From positions 611,317,065 through 611,381,064 of the forward strand of contig NC_081405.1 in the NCBI RefSeq assembly GCF_030272615.1: 64,000 nt of DNA, given 5' to 3'. The position numbers were made by a program, and so were the translations under genes. Under the pieces are notes generated by a model. The model worked only from the letters and a program-made list of their open reading frames with translations, did not search any database and was not told where the DNA came from. This DNA is from Cryptomeria japonica. Lineage: Eukaryota; Streptophyta; Pinopsida; Cupressales; Cupressaceae. Shown here in pieces: positions 10,484-22,174 of the stretch. Position 1 is the stretch's first letter. Every line of letters starts with the position of its first letter.

Positions 10484-11985
10484 TCATAGCATCCATAATA
10501 TGATCATAAGAAAAAGGAGCAAAAACCAAAACCCAAAGAGCAGATAATCCTTCTTAAGAAGATTCCAATTTTGTTGGAGTTTTCCGAGATTGTATTCCCA
10601 AGTGTCCATCTGCTCCTCGTCATCACCCGCATCTTGCTCCATATGAACCTTCTTCGCCAACTTCTTCTTGTTCTTTTTAATCCTCCCATGACTAGAAACT
10701 CTGCCCAAAATAGCATTCTTCATAACCCCATCCATAATGCAACAAAGGGAGCTTAAGGCATCACACAACTTTTGGAGCTTCATATTTTGTTCCTAGTTCT
10801 TCATCTCAAGACTAGAAACTATCTCCTTAAGCTCCTGTAAATGCTCATACATATTATTATTGTCTTCGGTCTTAACAGTGGAGTCCTAGGAATAGGGGAC
10901 CATCTCCTCATCACCTGATATATTGGGGACCTCAGGGCTTTGTTTCAGGGTATCTAAGTCATCCTCAGTCTCATTGATCTCATCCCCTTCTTCCTCTTCT
11001 TCCATTTCCTCTTTGAAATTCTCTATAGGGTCATCTTCCTCCTCATGGAAATCCTCATCCTCCTCTAGATCATAAATTTCCTCCAAATATTTAACATTGG
11101 CCTTGCTATCAACTTTTTTCTTTTTTCCTCTTTTCTTTCCTTAGCCTGAAGCCTAGCTGACCTCATTTCCCCCGAGATGATTTCAACTTTGTCCTATTCT
11201 AAAGGTTTTTCCTCCTCATCATCCGGATTATGAAAGTTTAGGTCTATGGTGATAATTTTACTAGCTGACTCTTTGCCACTTTTTCTAGCTTTAATCGGGG
11301 TATTCTTGGGGGTTCCAAGCTTCCTCTTATCTAGGTTCGCATTTAGCAGAGAAAGCTCCAAAGATTGTTTATCCATGAGAGAAAGGGTTTGTTTTCCTTT
11401 AGTATTAGGAAAGGAGGTGGAGCCAAGTGAACAATGGGACATAGGGTCAACAAGCACAAGCTTGGAGGACTTACCAAGATTTTTCTGAGGGTTGTCATCA
11501 TTCCCAGGCACAGGGGACAGACTACTAAGGCTGGGAGAATGGTCCACAACAAACTTGCAAAGAAAATAGATAAGGCCCTGGTGGAGCAAGGGGTTGGTTC
11601 CATTGTGAATGCAAGACTCTAAGGAGGAAAACAGAAAGAAAGGAAAATTTATTTTCTCCCCATGCCTAATATGATTGAGAATAGGAAAATGATAATCGTG
11701 CACAGTGGTGTATCTACCTTCAAGCATAAAATACTTCATAACATAATAGCTAATCATGGGGAAAGGTTTAGGCAGAGCCAAGTGACCATAATCATTTTGA
11801 AACACCTTTGGCTTCTCCCCTTTCTCAAAGAATTTTGTCATAAACCCTTTGTACTCACCATTGTTGTGTCTTTCCACCTATTCACCATAATTTGGAAAAC
11901 CGGTGACTCTGAGATGTAATCCGGCATCACCGTGAAGGAGATCCTCCCGATAGTCACAATACCATTCTACCAAAACCACACCATC
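10484..11985 (-). pseudogene. LINE1 ORF3: uncharacterised conserved protein (copy 1)
   Basis: I do not recognise a named family. The conserved block runs from about 11965 (IVTIGRISFTVMPDYI) across a frameshift near 11880 into the open frame 11877-11194. There it shows YVMKYFMLEGRYTTVHDYHF, then PILNHIRHGEKINFPFFLFS and LLHQGLIYFLCKF. LINE2 and LINE3 copies share this block. A basic stretch (KARKSGKESASK), an acidic stretch (10886-11086, rich in Glu and Asp) and a C-terminal segment with predicted helix (MKLQKLCDALSSL, basic KKNKKKLAKK) follow, the last at 10484-10783. Its 5' end is lost at the LTR segment. It lies within the LINE1 target duplication. A helper of LINE RNP function is only a guess. 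Confidence 0.65.
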
Positions 11986-12024
11986 TAGGCCTTATTGTAA
12001 CCCTTCTATAATGGTGAAAAAGGG

Positions 12025-12780
12025 TGAATAATGGAGAGATGGAGAGGAAATCTTTTCTTCCCTCTGAGGAGGGATGAAAGTTTCACTGCGGATTTCCCTT
12101 CAAACACCTTATTCACATTACATTTAAAAGAGGGGGAATTCACTAGATCCAATCTCTTAGGGAAGAGATTGAATACTAAATGAATTGATAATGGGATAGA
12201 AATGATAAGCTAACCCTTCTTTTAGAATGGAAAATGATTGAATTATGTTAAGTGTAAAAGTAGCAAAGAACTTATTACAACTCAAGATAGAAGCGTGAGA
12301 TGAAGTTGTGTACCTGGATCTGGCTATAATATGTTGAGATGAATCTTCCCTATGAATTTGGGGAAAAGTTATTGGGACCATGCTGAAAGTGTCCACAGTC
12401 CTCTGAAAAATCCACAAAATGAAAAGAGTTTTTCCACCTCTGCAAATGGAATCTGAATCTGCAAACACAATTGTGCACCTACAACCTACACATAGAAAAG
12501 AGAGGAAAAGGGGTTGGGATTGGGGGTTTACCTTCAGGTCAAACCCCAGTTTTGGAATTAACTAAATGATGAAAGAAAGTACTTGCAAGTAAATATAAAT
12601 GAGAGACTGAAATGTAAGTCACCTCAAGGGAGGTTGTAGATAGAATGTAGATAGATTTTCTTGTATTGAATTGAATGTTGAAAGGAATCTCATATTCAAT
12701 GGTTAAATCCTTTACTTGAAAGAAACACCTAGCCTTGAAGGGAGACTTGAGAATGCTCAATGTTGGAAAGGAATGCTTGA
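12025..12780 (-). mobile_element. LTR segment of the non-autonomous gypsy-like family, inside LINE1
   Basis: Its minus strand aligns with the LTRs at 45395-46612 and 50767-51932. Shared stretches include GTGTAGGTTG(C/T)AGGTGCACA, TTCATTT(T/C)(A/G)(C/T)GGATTTT and the CCCCTCTTTTRAATGTAA region near the LTR end. Boundaries are approximate. It sits between the broken LINE ORF2 and ORF3. Short open frames here (12157-12468, 12539-12760) are not genes. Confidence 0.6.
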
Positions 12781-12820
12781 ATTCTCTTCAATGCTTTCAA
12801 TCTTCTCTACCACAACACCA

Positions 12821-12968
12821 GGGAGACTAGAGGAATATTTTTCGGATTCTTTCAATCTTCTCTACCACAGCCCAGGGCATTTTAAAAATGGAAAGGGAGA
12901 CTAGAGGAATATTTTTTGAATTCTTTCAATCTTCTCTACCACAACCTAGGGCATTTTAAAAATGGAAA
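12821..12968. repeat. 74-bp tandem duplication within LINE1 ORF2
   Basis: GGGAGACTAGAGGAATATTT starts one copy at 12821 and the next at 12895; both run to ATTTTAAAAATGGAAA. It duplicates post-RT ORF2 sequence (minus strand FKMP-stop-VVVEKIERIQKIFL). As 74 is not a multiple of three, it shifts the frame. A weaker third copy of part of the unit lies at about 12765-12815. Confidence 0.85.
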
Positions 12969-15387
12969 GGTAATAGATAGGTAAGTTTTGCAGACAGACC
13001 ATACTAAGGAGCTTCCCTTTCGAGCCATCTAATTTCATGTTGAACCTTTTAATAATTCCATTCCAAAATACCAAGGAAGGAGCTTTAGAGATGAGGGGTA
13101 GCCCAAGATAAGAATTAGGGAGAGTATCAATTTGACAAGCTAAGATAGTGGAGATTTTAGCTTGAAGGGTGGGGTCAACATTAATGAAGAATATTTTTCT
13201 TTTGTTCATAGTTAATATATTGACCAGAGATTTGAGAATGATTTTCCAAATTATTTTCCAATGCTTAGCCTCAAAGACATAGGCCTCTCCAAATATCATA
13301 GTATCATCCATAAATTGTTGGTGGGTGATAGGATTGAGAGTAGAGGCAGTCCTGACCTCTTTGAGAGAGCCAACCCTTCTTAGTTTTTCAATATTTCTGC
13401 ATAGGACTTAAACAATAATGATGAGTAGGTAGGGGGATATGGGATCTCCTCGGTGAAGCCCTTTTTCACTAGAGAAGTATCCCTTGGGGCTCCCATTAAG
13501 AAGAACATAAAATTTCGGGGTACAAACACATTTTTCTATCATTCCTAAGAATCTTCCTTTGAACCCAAACCTTCTAAGGACTTCAAAGAGGAAGTCCCAA
13601 GAAACCATGTCGTAGGCCTTGGAGATATCAAGGTTGAAAGCCATGGAAGGTTTTTTGTTGTGCTCCATAGAGTGGACAAGTTCATGTGCCACAATAACAA
13701 CATCAAGAATGTGTCTCCCTTTCACAAACCCTTTCTAATTACCAGATATTAACTTATCAAGTAGGGGTTTTAATATATTGACAAGCACTTTGGAGAGGAC
13801 CTTGTAAACCATGTTACAAAGACTTATAGGTCTGAAGTCTTTGGTGGAAATACCATTATCATGTTTAGGGATTAAAGATACAAAAGTAGCATTGATCTAT
13901 TTAAGGAGTTTACCTGTTCTGAAGAAGTCCTTAACTGCATTGAAGACATCAACTCCCATGATATCCCAATGATTTTGGAACAATGCAAGGGGAAACCCAT
14001 CTGGCCCTAGGGCATTACAAGGGGCAAAGGAGAACATAGCAGTTTGTACCTCCTGCAGGGTGAGCCTTTTATTTAGCTTAGATAAGTCCTCAACCCTAAT
14101 AAATTTAGGGATAACATCCAAAAGGTTGTGAGGGTCTTGGAGGCCTCTTTGGCAATTAGGATTGTTTAAGCTTAGGAAATCAGTGAAAAGAGCAGCCATT
14201 TTATCCTCATCCTCCACCATAGTACCACCTTCTCTGAGGAGTTTCCTTATTTTATTTCTATTTCTATTCTTCATAGTACATTGGTGGAAGAACTTAGTGT
14301 TCTTATCACCTTAATTTAGCCATTGTATCCGTGATTTTTGTTTCCAAAACACCTCTTCCTTTTTGTTAAGTAGAATCCATTGATTTCTCAAATCCATTTC
14401 CTCTTTGTACACTTTTTCTAGGGCAGTCTTCTCTTCAATCTTGGTCTAAATATTCACCAGGTCAGTGATAATGACCTTTTTTTGTTCAAAGATATTACTG
14501 AAGGAGTATTGGTTACATCCATTAACCTTGTCTTTGAGAAGTTTAAGCTTTTGAGAAATTTGGTACATAGGAGTGCCCAAGACTAGAACATTCCACCATT
14601 GTTCCACAAGCATTCTGAAATTCGGGTGATGAGACCACATCATCTCATACTTGAAAGGGTTATATTTACAATCACAAGGGCCATCCATCGCCAAAAGGAT
14701 AGCATTATGATCAGACCTTGATCTAGGGAAGGAGCAAAGGGAGAAAGAATCAAAGTTCTCCCAATTAGTAGAAACCAACACCCTATCTAACCAAACCTGA
14801 CTAAAATGGTTCCCATGATGCCGGTTAGACCAGGTGAACTTAGAACCACTAAGGTTAATGTCCATCAAACTAGAGGAGGAAATGAAATCAACAAGATCTA
14901 ACATACTATCAGAGTAGTCCTCATTACCATCAACTTTCTCAGAAGGGTACAAAGGGGAATTGAAATCTCCTGCAACCATTTACTGGTCATTCTTCCAATT
15001 CCTAATGACACAACACGTAGTGGACCAGAGTTGATTTCTAGGGGATCTAGCATTAGGAGCATAAATATTAACAAGGTCCCATTGGAGATGGCACCTAAGA
15101 TATTCCATCCTAATGATCATACAATCTTTTTTAGAGTGGATCAGCGAGCCTTCAAAAAAAGTAGGGTTAAAGAGAGTGGCAATTCCCCTAGAAGCACCAT
15201 CAAAGTCAAAATTTAGGAAAGAGGAAGCAGTCCAGAAAGAGTTATTAGCGTTCTGAAAAATTTCCTTATTCATTTTAGTCTCTTTAATCATTAAAATGTT
15301 CACCTTTTGTTCCATTATCTTACATCTTAACATATGTTTTTTTATCGGGCTATTCAAACTCTAAACATTCTAGGAGAGGGATTTCAT
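12900..15387 (-). pseudogene. LINE1 ORF2: endonuclease and reverse transcriptase
   Basis: The frame begins at ATG 15387-15385 (MKSLS-stop-NV, where LINEs usually have SWNVRGLNSP). The apurinic-type endonuclease shows IKETKM, then GDFN near 14970 and RSDHNAI near 14720; it nicks target DNA. The RT part shows ALGPDGFPLALF (about 13950), NLDISKAYDMVSWDF (about 13610-13650), LHRGDPISPYL (about 13440) and FMDDTMIF (about 13290-13314). SYLGLPL follows, then the FKMP region at 12946 where the frame meets a stop and the 74-bp duplication. Stops at 14980, 14446, 13897, 13408 and 12946 separate the open segments. The C-terminal RNase H region is missing. Confidence 0.9.
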
Positions 15388-15449
15388 TAAAACCAAATTC
15401 AGAAAAAAGAAACACTACTCACCTAAATAGAGAAGGACCCAACTCAGGG

Positions 15450-17042
15450 GTTATTAAGTTTTCTTCTTTTTATTTTCTGAGAGCCCATCCAGGGTTGCCT
15501 GTTTCCCTACTGCTACCTCTCATTATGCATCCTTATGTCTATTGTCTCTCTGAAAAGGTCTTCTAGCCCCACTCTTTCCTCCCATATCCACTTTTTTCTT
15601 CTTTTTGTTCTTAGTGGCAATCTGCATCCACTCTTTATATTACATGTCATCTTCATTTAGCCATAGTTTTGACTTAGTTGACAGATGGGTGGAAGAGAAT
15701 CCTAGAATGTGTAGATTTTCCTTAAGGTTACCAAACCCTCCATGGTTTTTCTTATGAGAAGTTAACATCTGATTTTCTTGATTAATATTCTCTTTGTTTT
15801 GGGAGGATGTATTCTCCTGTAGTTGTAACTAATTTTTCTCTAGTAGTATCTTTCTCATTTTACTCATGTTCTTGCTTCTAGCTTAGGTCAATAAACAACT
15901 CAATATTTCTTGAAGTCTCCCTAACCAGGTGACATTCCATAAAAGGATTAATAGGTGATGGAGGGACTTCACATGTCTCCTCAATCACAAAGGAGGATGT
16001 CGTGTGGTTATTGAGTTGCTTCTTCTTATCCTTAAGAAATTTATTTTCAATCTCTTGATTGGAGGAGCCAACCATCACCATGGGGGCTTGCTCCAGATGA
16101 TTCTCTATCTTATTGCTTTGTTCCTCTTCCAGAATCTCCATATTTTTAGTGTGGAGTTTTTTATGGTTGTCTTTTCTCTTATAGGCTAAACTAAGATGTC
16201 CAAAATAGCTACAAATTTGGCAGAAGGCTTTGGCATTCTCATACTCTATTAGTTGAACCCAAGATCCCACCTTAGAGAGCAAGGTAACCTTAGTAGGCAA
16301 CATCGTGTTAATAGAAACATTAATAAAAATAGGTGCAAATAATAAACGAGATCTACATTGTGTTATATGATCAATAGCAAGGAACTTCCCGAAGGAGTTA
16401 GCAATCCCCTTGAGGATCTCCAGATTCCATAACTCAAGTGGTAACCCTGAGAGATGAATCCACGTAGGGGTCACAACACAAAGATTAGAGCAGGGATCAA
16501 GGTTAGGTTTCCATTTGCATAAGGAAAGGAAGTTGTTGTTCATGTAGGTCCAAGGCCCATTTGTGAGAATATTGGCCATATCTGATTGATTAGTGAAGCT
16601 GAAAAGGAAGAGGCCATTAGCCATAGCACTGGAGGTAATGCTTCCTTTCAACTTCCACCTAGTATCAACCCATTTTTTCACCAAGTCCATAGGTGGACGA
16701 AATGCCAAAGTATTCCCAACTAAGGAGAGGCTAAATTCAGCAATAGTCGAGTTAACTAACACATCAAGTACCTCCACCTGGTGTTCACTAACCACACATT
16801 TATGAGAAGGACTGTCAAAATTTATCCCCATCTTCATGGGGCTTCCACCCAGGATTTTCTCCGCATAAGTCAAAGTTTCAAGTTCTACAAAAATATCAAA
16901 ATGGTACTGGGGAGAAGAAGGGCAACAAGACAAATCTGCCACTAGAGGGTCCTCCTAAAATGTAGGGTAGTCACGTGGAAAAAGGTTATGGGACCCAACC
17001 TTTTGGGAAGCCCGTAAAGCCCCCCTCCCCACGCTCAGCCAT
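15450..17042 (-). pseudogene. LINE1 ORF1: DUF4283 and zinc-knuckle protein
   Basis: The longest open part is 16942-15878 (354 codons). It shows the DUF4283 fold of plant LINE ORF1 proteins (GPWTYMNNNFLSLCKW, then TWIHLSGLPLELWN, about residues 60-195) and a zinc knuckle at 241-254 (CQICSYFGHLSLAY) whose last Cys is Tyr. This RNA-binding protein coats the LINE transcript. An upstream ATG at 17042-17040 (MAERGEGGF) may be the original start, with a TAG and probably a frameshift between. After the stop at 15878 recognisable basic, Asn-rich sequence continues to about 15450, so the original protein was longer. It precedes ORF2 by about 60 bases. Confidence 0.85.
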
Positions 17043-17154
17043 AAAAAACAAAAAAAAAGGAAGCAAGCAGCACACAAGGAACCGCTAGCCGAAAGGAGTT
17101 AACAGGGAGTCGCCATGGAAGCTAATAGAGCTAGCTGTAATAACGTTAATATCA

Positions 17155-17171
17155 TCTAAATATTACTAGTT
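17155..17171. repeat. Target-site duplication of LINE1, right copy
   Basis: Identical over 17 bases to 10146-10162; adjoins the LINE 5' end. Confidence 0.9.
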
Positions 17172-18810
17172 TTTTTTAATGTAAACATTTCTTTTACTCT
17201 TCCAATCTATAACTTATTCTAAAGTTTGATCAATATATTAAAAAAAATTATTTATCATAAATTTCATGACACATTCTAGGTATTGAAGAGTTGCACATAT
17301 ATTCAAGGAATGTTATTGAGAAGAATAATTTTACATTTTAGCATAAAAGTATATTGTTGTGTCACATTTTTATGAAGAAAATGACCAACACTAATCTAAC
17401 ATTTTAACTTATATCACTACAAAATGACATATATTTTCAATTTTGAAATGACATAAACTAATGAAATACATATTTTATGTGTATTATATATATATATATA
17501 TACTTTTTATAAAATAGAAGTTATAATTTAGTTGCCAAAAAAATGTTGTGTCATATCCCCTTGACATTAAAATCGATAACAAAACACAATTTGGAAATTA
17601 TCTTACTAAAAGTAAGACCACAATTTCATACATCATAACTAGTCCACAACTCTGTAGTAGACCATATAGGATAGGAATTTATATATATATCAACCAATGC
17701 TTTCTTATATGGGTTGCTCCTCCCTCATTCAATAATAGCGATCTAATTTAATTCATAACTAGTAATTAGTTAGACTTAGAAATGATGTTTATAACTAGAA
17801 TTGTTCATTAACATGAAACATGGCATCCCAAGCCAAGGAGTAGTTATGGGTGCGTCTCCTACATCCATCACACCTGTAAGAAAAGATGACTACCTCCCAT
17901 CATTGAAGGAGGAATATATAACATCACTCCAACATCCAAGAGAGATCATCTAAGGAGGTGAAGGAAAAAGATGTTAAGTCTAAAAAAAAAAGAAATCAGA
18001 TCAAATGTTGTCATTATTAGGACATCAAATTTGTATGTTGTGTCTTACTTATGAATCACTATTTATGTACAATTATATTATAACTAATACTATTAGAATT
18101 TAGGGTAGATATATGGCTTATAGGAAAACTATTATATTTGTTCTTATTTTCTACATAGAATAAAAACAATAAGATCTATATTGGTTAATTAAGTTTATAT
18201 ATCAATTTGTTTAATTTCAATTATTTACATATTTATTCATAAGATATTAGAAGTCATTGTATTCACAACCCAATTTGTTAATCATTTCTATTATTCCCCT
18301 CCCATACGAAGAGGCGCAGTGTTGTTGGAGAGAGGTGGAGTAAATTCATCCCAAGTTAAGTAAGACCCAAGGGTGGTCTATAAAGATGTTGTTGAAACTT
18401 GGGGCTAGTTATGGAGGTTGTGTCATCACACTCTAGACAAGTAAATCCCCATCCAAGTTCGAGGATTAGAAAGAAAGTAAGAATTGGGGCTCGAATATAA
18501 CCACTATCATTGTATAATGAATAAATATGGTTATCTAGTTTAATAAATTAATTTAGGGAATGATAATATTAAGTAATGGGTGTTGACCCTAGGGTGTAGA
18601 CTAGTTGGTCAAGCCATTTAAAGATGATCGACACACCAAGTTGTAGGGACACCTCTAATATAACCCCAAAAAAATTAAGTAATGGGCATTAATAATTGGG
18701 AATTGGCAGCCTCCCAATAGGGGACATTACATGTTGAAAAATAGATTTAGATGGGATGTCACTCTTTATATAGTAAAATATAATTTTTCTTCAATTTTTT
18801 GTGTATTTAT
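17172..18810. other. AT-rich DNA with no recognisable gene
   Basis: Low-complexity and AT-rich DNA with a short TA run near 17488. No coding domain or LTR was recognised. The open frame at 17548-17751 has no features of a protein. Confidence 0.5.
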
Positions 18811-19122
18811 CATTGGAATAAATTTGTGTTTATCCCATTTACTTAGGATTAAGTGTTACTTAGAGCTAACATAACACTTTATTAGATATTACTTGCACAT
18901 TATCTAATAATTTTTAAGGTGTATTTAACATTTGTAGCTAGTAGTTGGACGTCGATTATCTCTACCTATTCTCTCTTTGCCTTTATAAAGAAGATATTTT
19001 TATATTATTTGTATCTTATTCTCAATCCATATATCTCATTGGTTAAATAGCCTTGTGCTTCTCTCATGTATGTGAAGGTGTGTTTACAATTTACGCTCCT
19101 AAATTTTGGTGTATCTCCAATA
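18811..19122 (+). repeat. 312-bp copia-type 5' LTR
   Basis: Matches 32114-32425 over its whole length and both are 312 bases long. Ends are ATTGG...CCAATA, a decayed TGTTGG...CCAACA. It is followed at once by a primer binding site, so it is a 5' LTR on the plus strand. Confidence 0.75.
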
Positions 19123-19135
19123 TGATATCAAAGCC
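19123..19135 (+). promoter_or_regulatory. Primer binding site remnant
   Basis: TGATATCAAAGCC matches the iMet-type primer site TGGTATCAGAGCC at 11 of 13 bases and abuts the LTR end. Confidence 0.7.
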
Positions 19136-19934
19136 TACCTCATCATCTTCCATTTTGAGATTTTTCACCATTTTTGAGCTTTTGAGGTCCGTTTATTGTT
19201 TTCTCTTATGGTTCTTTCACCATGTTTATTAGTTGGCATTCATTACTTGAGTCAGCCTTACTATCAGCGTGTTGTGAATTTCTATCATATTTTTGTTCCA
19301 CATGAAACAATGGTAGGATCGGGCTTTTCATAATCTTCTATTGCATATATTTCTATAGATCTTCATTTTGATTAGGCTATTCATCTATCGTTTTGGCCAA
19401 GTTCAATTTATTTTGGTTCGATCCTCCCTAAGTTGTTGCATTTTCTTCATTGAGATCATTCATGAACTACGATTTCATCTAATCAGTGCTTCAAATATTT
19501 CGTCAATTCATTAGCCTTATTACCATTTGCATTGGATTCATGATTATTGCCTTGCAATGGTAGTCGATTACTTGGGTTTGGCATTTGGTACCATTTGAAT
19601 TTGGTGAAGTAGGATCTTGGCTAAATCAGCCTACATTTCCATTTGAAGCTATTGACTTTGAAGCTTTTTCTAATTTGTCGGTTTGGTCTTGAGTATTATT
19701 CATACTTGTCGTTAGGCTAGTACTATTGCAATCAGTTGCACCCAATTTTCATTAACTCATTCTTATTCACATATTTTTCCATCAATTATATCAATGAATT
19801 TTTTCTTTCGATGTTTATTTTTTAATTTTTAAATAGTTAGATGCATGACTTTTTAGTTTTCAATTTACAGAAATTCTTTTTCATCAATCTAATTGGCTCA
19901 AATAATTTGCATCTTATTATAAGATTTCTTGGAT
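19136..19934 (+). mobile_element. Decayed copia internal region
   Basis: Sequence 3' of the primer site, with no open frame or domain I can identify. It is presumably leader and gag remnant of the element whose LTR is at 18811-19122; no downstream LTR of it was found. Confidence 0.35.
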
Positions 19935-20063
19935 CTACTATCTAAATGAGATTTTTTAGGCAAAATTTTAAGTCATTAAAATAATATTTAGTATGTTTTA
20001 GTTATCTCATGTAAATTGAATATGTATGTAAATCTTTAATTTTTTTAGATCTTTATTTTAGTT
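19935..20063. repeat. Left part of a ~250-bp tandem repeat split by LINE2
   Basis: GATCTACTATCTAAATGAG through TTTTAGTT matches about 30380-30505 on the far side of LINE2. The last 16 bases (20048-20063, GATCTTTATTTTAGTT) are the LINE2 target duplication and recur exactly at 30241-30256. Confidence 0.85.
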
Positions 20064-20329
20064 TTTGATCAAGGGAAAATAGGTTTTGATGGGACCCTAA
20101 AACCCATTACAACAAAAGATCAAAAGATAGGCATTAAAGCACTAGAAAAAGCCAGAGACAACAAACATATTAAAGACAGTTGACCAATAAATTAAAGGCC
20201 AACAATAGAAAGACAACAAACAACAAACAGGACCGATAGAGAAAAAGCCAAGGCTAGGTAAAGTCCTTAAGCAGCTCGGTAGTTTCCAGCTTCAGTTGCT
20301 CCATGTTATTAGCAATCTGTTTGATTTCC
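20064..20329 (-). other. LINE2 3' untranslated tail
   Basis: The minus strand ends GTAATGGGTTTTAGGGTCCC followed by ATCAAAACCTATTTTCCCTTGATCAAA, then the target duplication. A nearly identical tail remnant lies at 33256-33297, so this is a recurring LINE 3' end. Confidence 0.75.
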
Positions 20330-21909
20330 TCAATCTCCCTGCTTTGGTTTTGCTTTTTTTCTAGTTCTCACGCAAGTTATTATACCATGATCGGTCTCCT
20401 TATCTTCAAGGGTGTCTTCCTTCACCTCAGTAATGTCCACAGAGGCCTTATCCCCTTGGTCACTATCAGGCTTACTGATAAGAACCTTCATACTTGCAGA
20501 GGCAGCCTTTAAGATCTTATGACTACACTCCCCAATATTCTTGCGCATGTTCTCAACCCCTTCCGGCCTTTTTTTAGTATTCCCAGCTCTTCTCTCCAGG
20601 ATTTGGAAGCTATTACGTTGACAGTTAATGATCTCCTCAGCATTATTGATTACTTTGGTAAGTTCACTTAAACAATCAAGGAGGGAGATAAATTTACCAG
20701 TGCCAATAGCCTCTAAGGCCTCAATTTTGTTGGCATCTTATGTTTGCTTGGATGTTATGCTTGTAATTTCCTTCTAAATCTAGATGACGACCTTGTTGAA
20801 GCTATCTGTGCTATTTTTGATGCAAAGGTCAATATCCAAATGGGAGCCTTCGTGGGCCTTGTCTCCAGTAGGATCCAAATTCACCTACAGGCCCACCTCC
20901 CTCTCATCTCCACTCTTAGCTTCCTTCATGGCAATTTACTCCCTAGCTAGACCCTTATCCTTAGAACCGATCAAGAAGGGCGAATGGTTCTTAGCTCCCA
21001 CATCCTCATTTTTTAGAGTTTTCCTTTTATGCTTCTGGCTAGAGAGGATTTGGACCTCCTCGCTATCAGTATCCATAACATCGCCAGTCTCATCTTCCTT
21101 CTCATATCATCTATCATCATCCTCCCCCTTCTACTTCCTTCTGGCAGACCCTTTTCTCTGATTCTCTTGCCCGGTTTTTCTTCTTCTCTTGCTCGACCCA
21201 ACGATTTGGGGGTCGTCCTCAACATCAGCTTCTGTGTCATAACATTCACCATCATCATCATCTGAGTCTTACAATTCCTCTTCTGACTCAAAAACCTCTA
21301 CAATGTTTAGATGGATGGTGGTATTCTTGATGTGATTGTACAAAATCACCATGAGACCCTCATGCATTGCATGATTGGTTTTAGGGTTGGAGATAGCATC
21401 CTTTATCCCAACATTGATGCCATAGAATAAATAATATGGGATGGAAATTTTATGTTTATACCAAAAATGGTTAAGAATAACAAAATGATAGTTCTAAACC
21501 CTAGTAAATCTCCCATTGAATGTGATAAATTCCATAATAGCAAATAATACCCATCGCCAAATCAACTTAATTACCTTCGGCGAGTAGTATGGCTTCCCTT
21601 CACCAGTTTGGCTTTCTCCTCCTCATCCTTAGGGAATTTCTTCACTGCAGCATCAAACAACTTCCTATCCCTATAGAACTTGATGTCATCCATTGGTAGA
21701 CCCATAGCCCCAGCAATCATGGTTTCATTCACCTTGACCTACCTACTACCAATGGTCGATGTGCCTTTATTCCATCCCTTTTTGAAAATCCTTGTAATTT
21801 CTGGTAATTTCTCTTGCATTCTCTCCATAAAATAAGTCATCTTAGATGCTTGCAGCACAACCCTAACCTAAGGATGGTCCCGCCATTTATCAATTTTGGT
21901 TGCCTCCAT
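20330..21909 (-). pseudogene. LINE2 ORF3: uncharacterised conserved protein (copy 2)
   Basis: Begins at ATG 21909 (MEATKIDKWRDHP), 265 bases after the ORF2 stop at 22175. The conserved block shows TYFMERMQEKLPEITRIF, GTSTIGSR, KVNETMIAGAMGLP, then after a frameshift near 21590 FNGRFTRVQNYHFVILNHF, HKISIPYYLFYGI and HEGLMVILYNH. It aligns with the LINE1 and LINE3 copies. A long charged linker follows (acidic SDDDGECYDTEAD, basic SSKRRRKTGQ), then a helical C-terminus (EALEAIGTGKFISLLDCL) and a basic end RKKAKPKQGD at the stop (20330). Several stops interrupt it. No known enzymatic motif is visible; its function is unknown. Confidence 0.65.
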
Positions 21910-22174
21910 TCTCTTGCAATTTCCACCTATTTTGTTATCGATTTATGCCAATCATGATTTCCTGCAAATACCACTCTTTGCTATGGACTTTCTAATTAGC
22001 AGGGGAGAAACCACTAGAAGTCAATGGATATTTCTAATGCTTCTACTTGATAAGGAAAAAAGAACCCAAAATGCATGTGAGGTGATCTGACAATTTTTAA
22101 TGTACCTCCTTCTCGGCTGCATACAAAACTGATTCCTACTGCCACGACCTCGCCTATCATCTCGGGAAATGATT

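Larger units (their letters stand above)
10163..17154 (-). mobile_element. LINE1: L1-type LINE with a third ORF
   Basis: A 6992-bp unit on the minus strand bounded by a perfect 17-bp duplication. From its 5' end (17154) come a leader, ORF1 (DUF4283, zinc knuckle), ORF2 (endonuclease, reverse transcriptase), an inserted or captured LTR segment, and ORF3, whose family recurs in LINE2 and LINE3. ORF2 breaks off in the region after RT; no RNase H is seen, unlike LINE2. The 3' end (minus strand CTTATATAATCAAG) has no long poly-A. Stops and frameshifts in every ORF mark it as dead. Confidence 0.9.

Noticed and set aside
10886..11086. Separate acidic protein gene
   Set aside because: It is the acidic linker of LINE1 ORF3, broken by stops.
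18574..18680. tRNA-derived SINE (GTAGACTAGTTGGTCAAGCC resembles a Pol III A box)
   Set aside because: No convincing B box at the right distance, no cloverleaf, no poly-A tail or target duplication.
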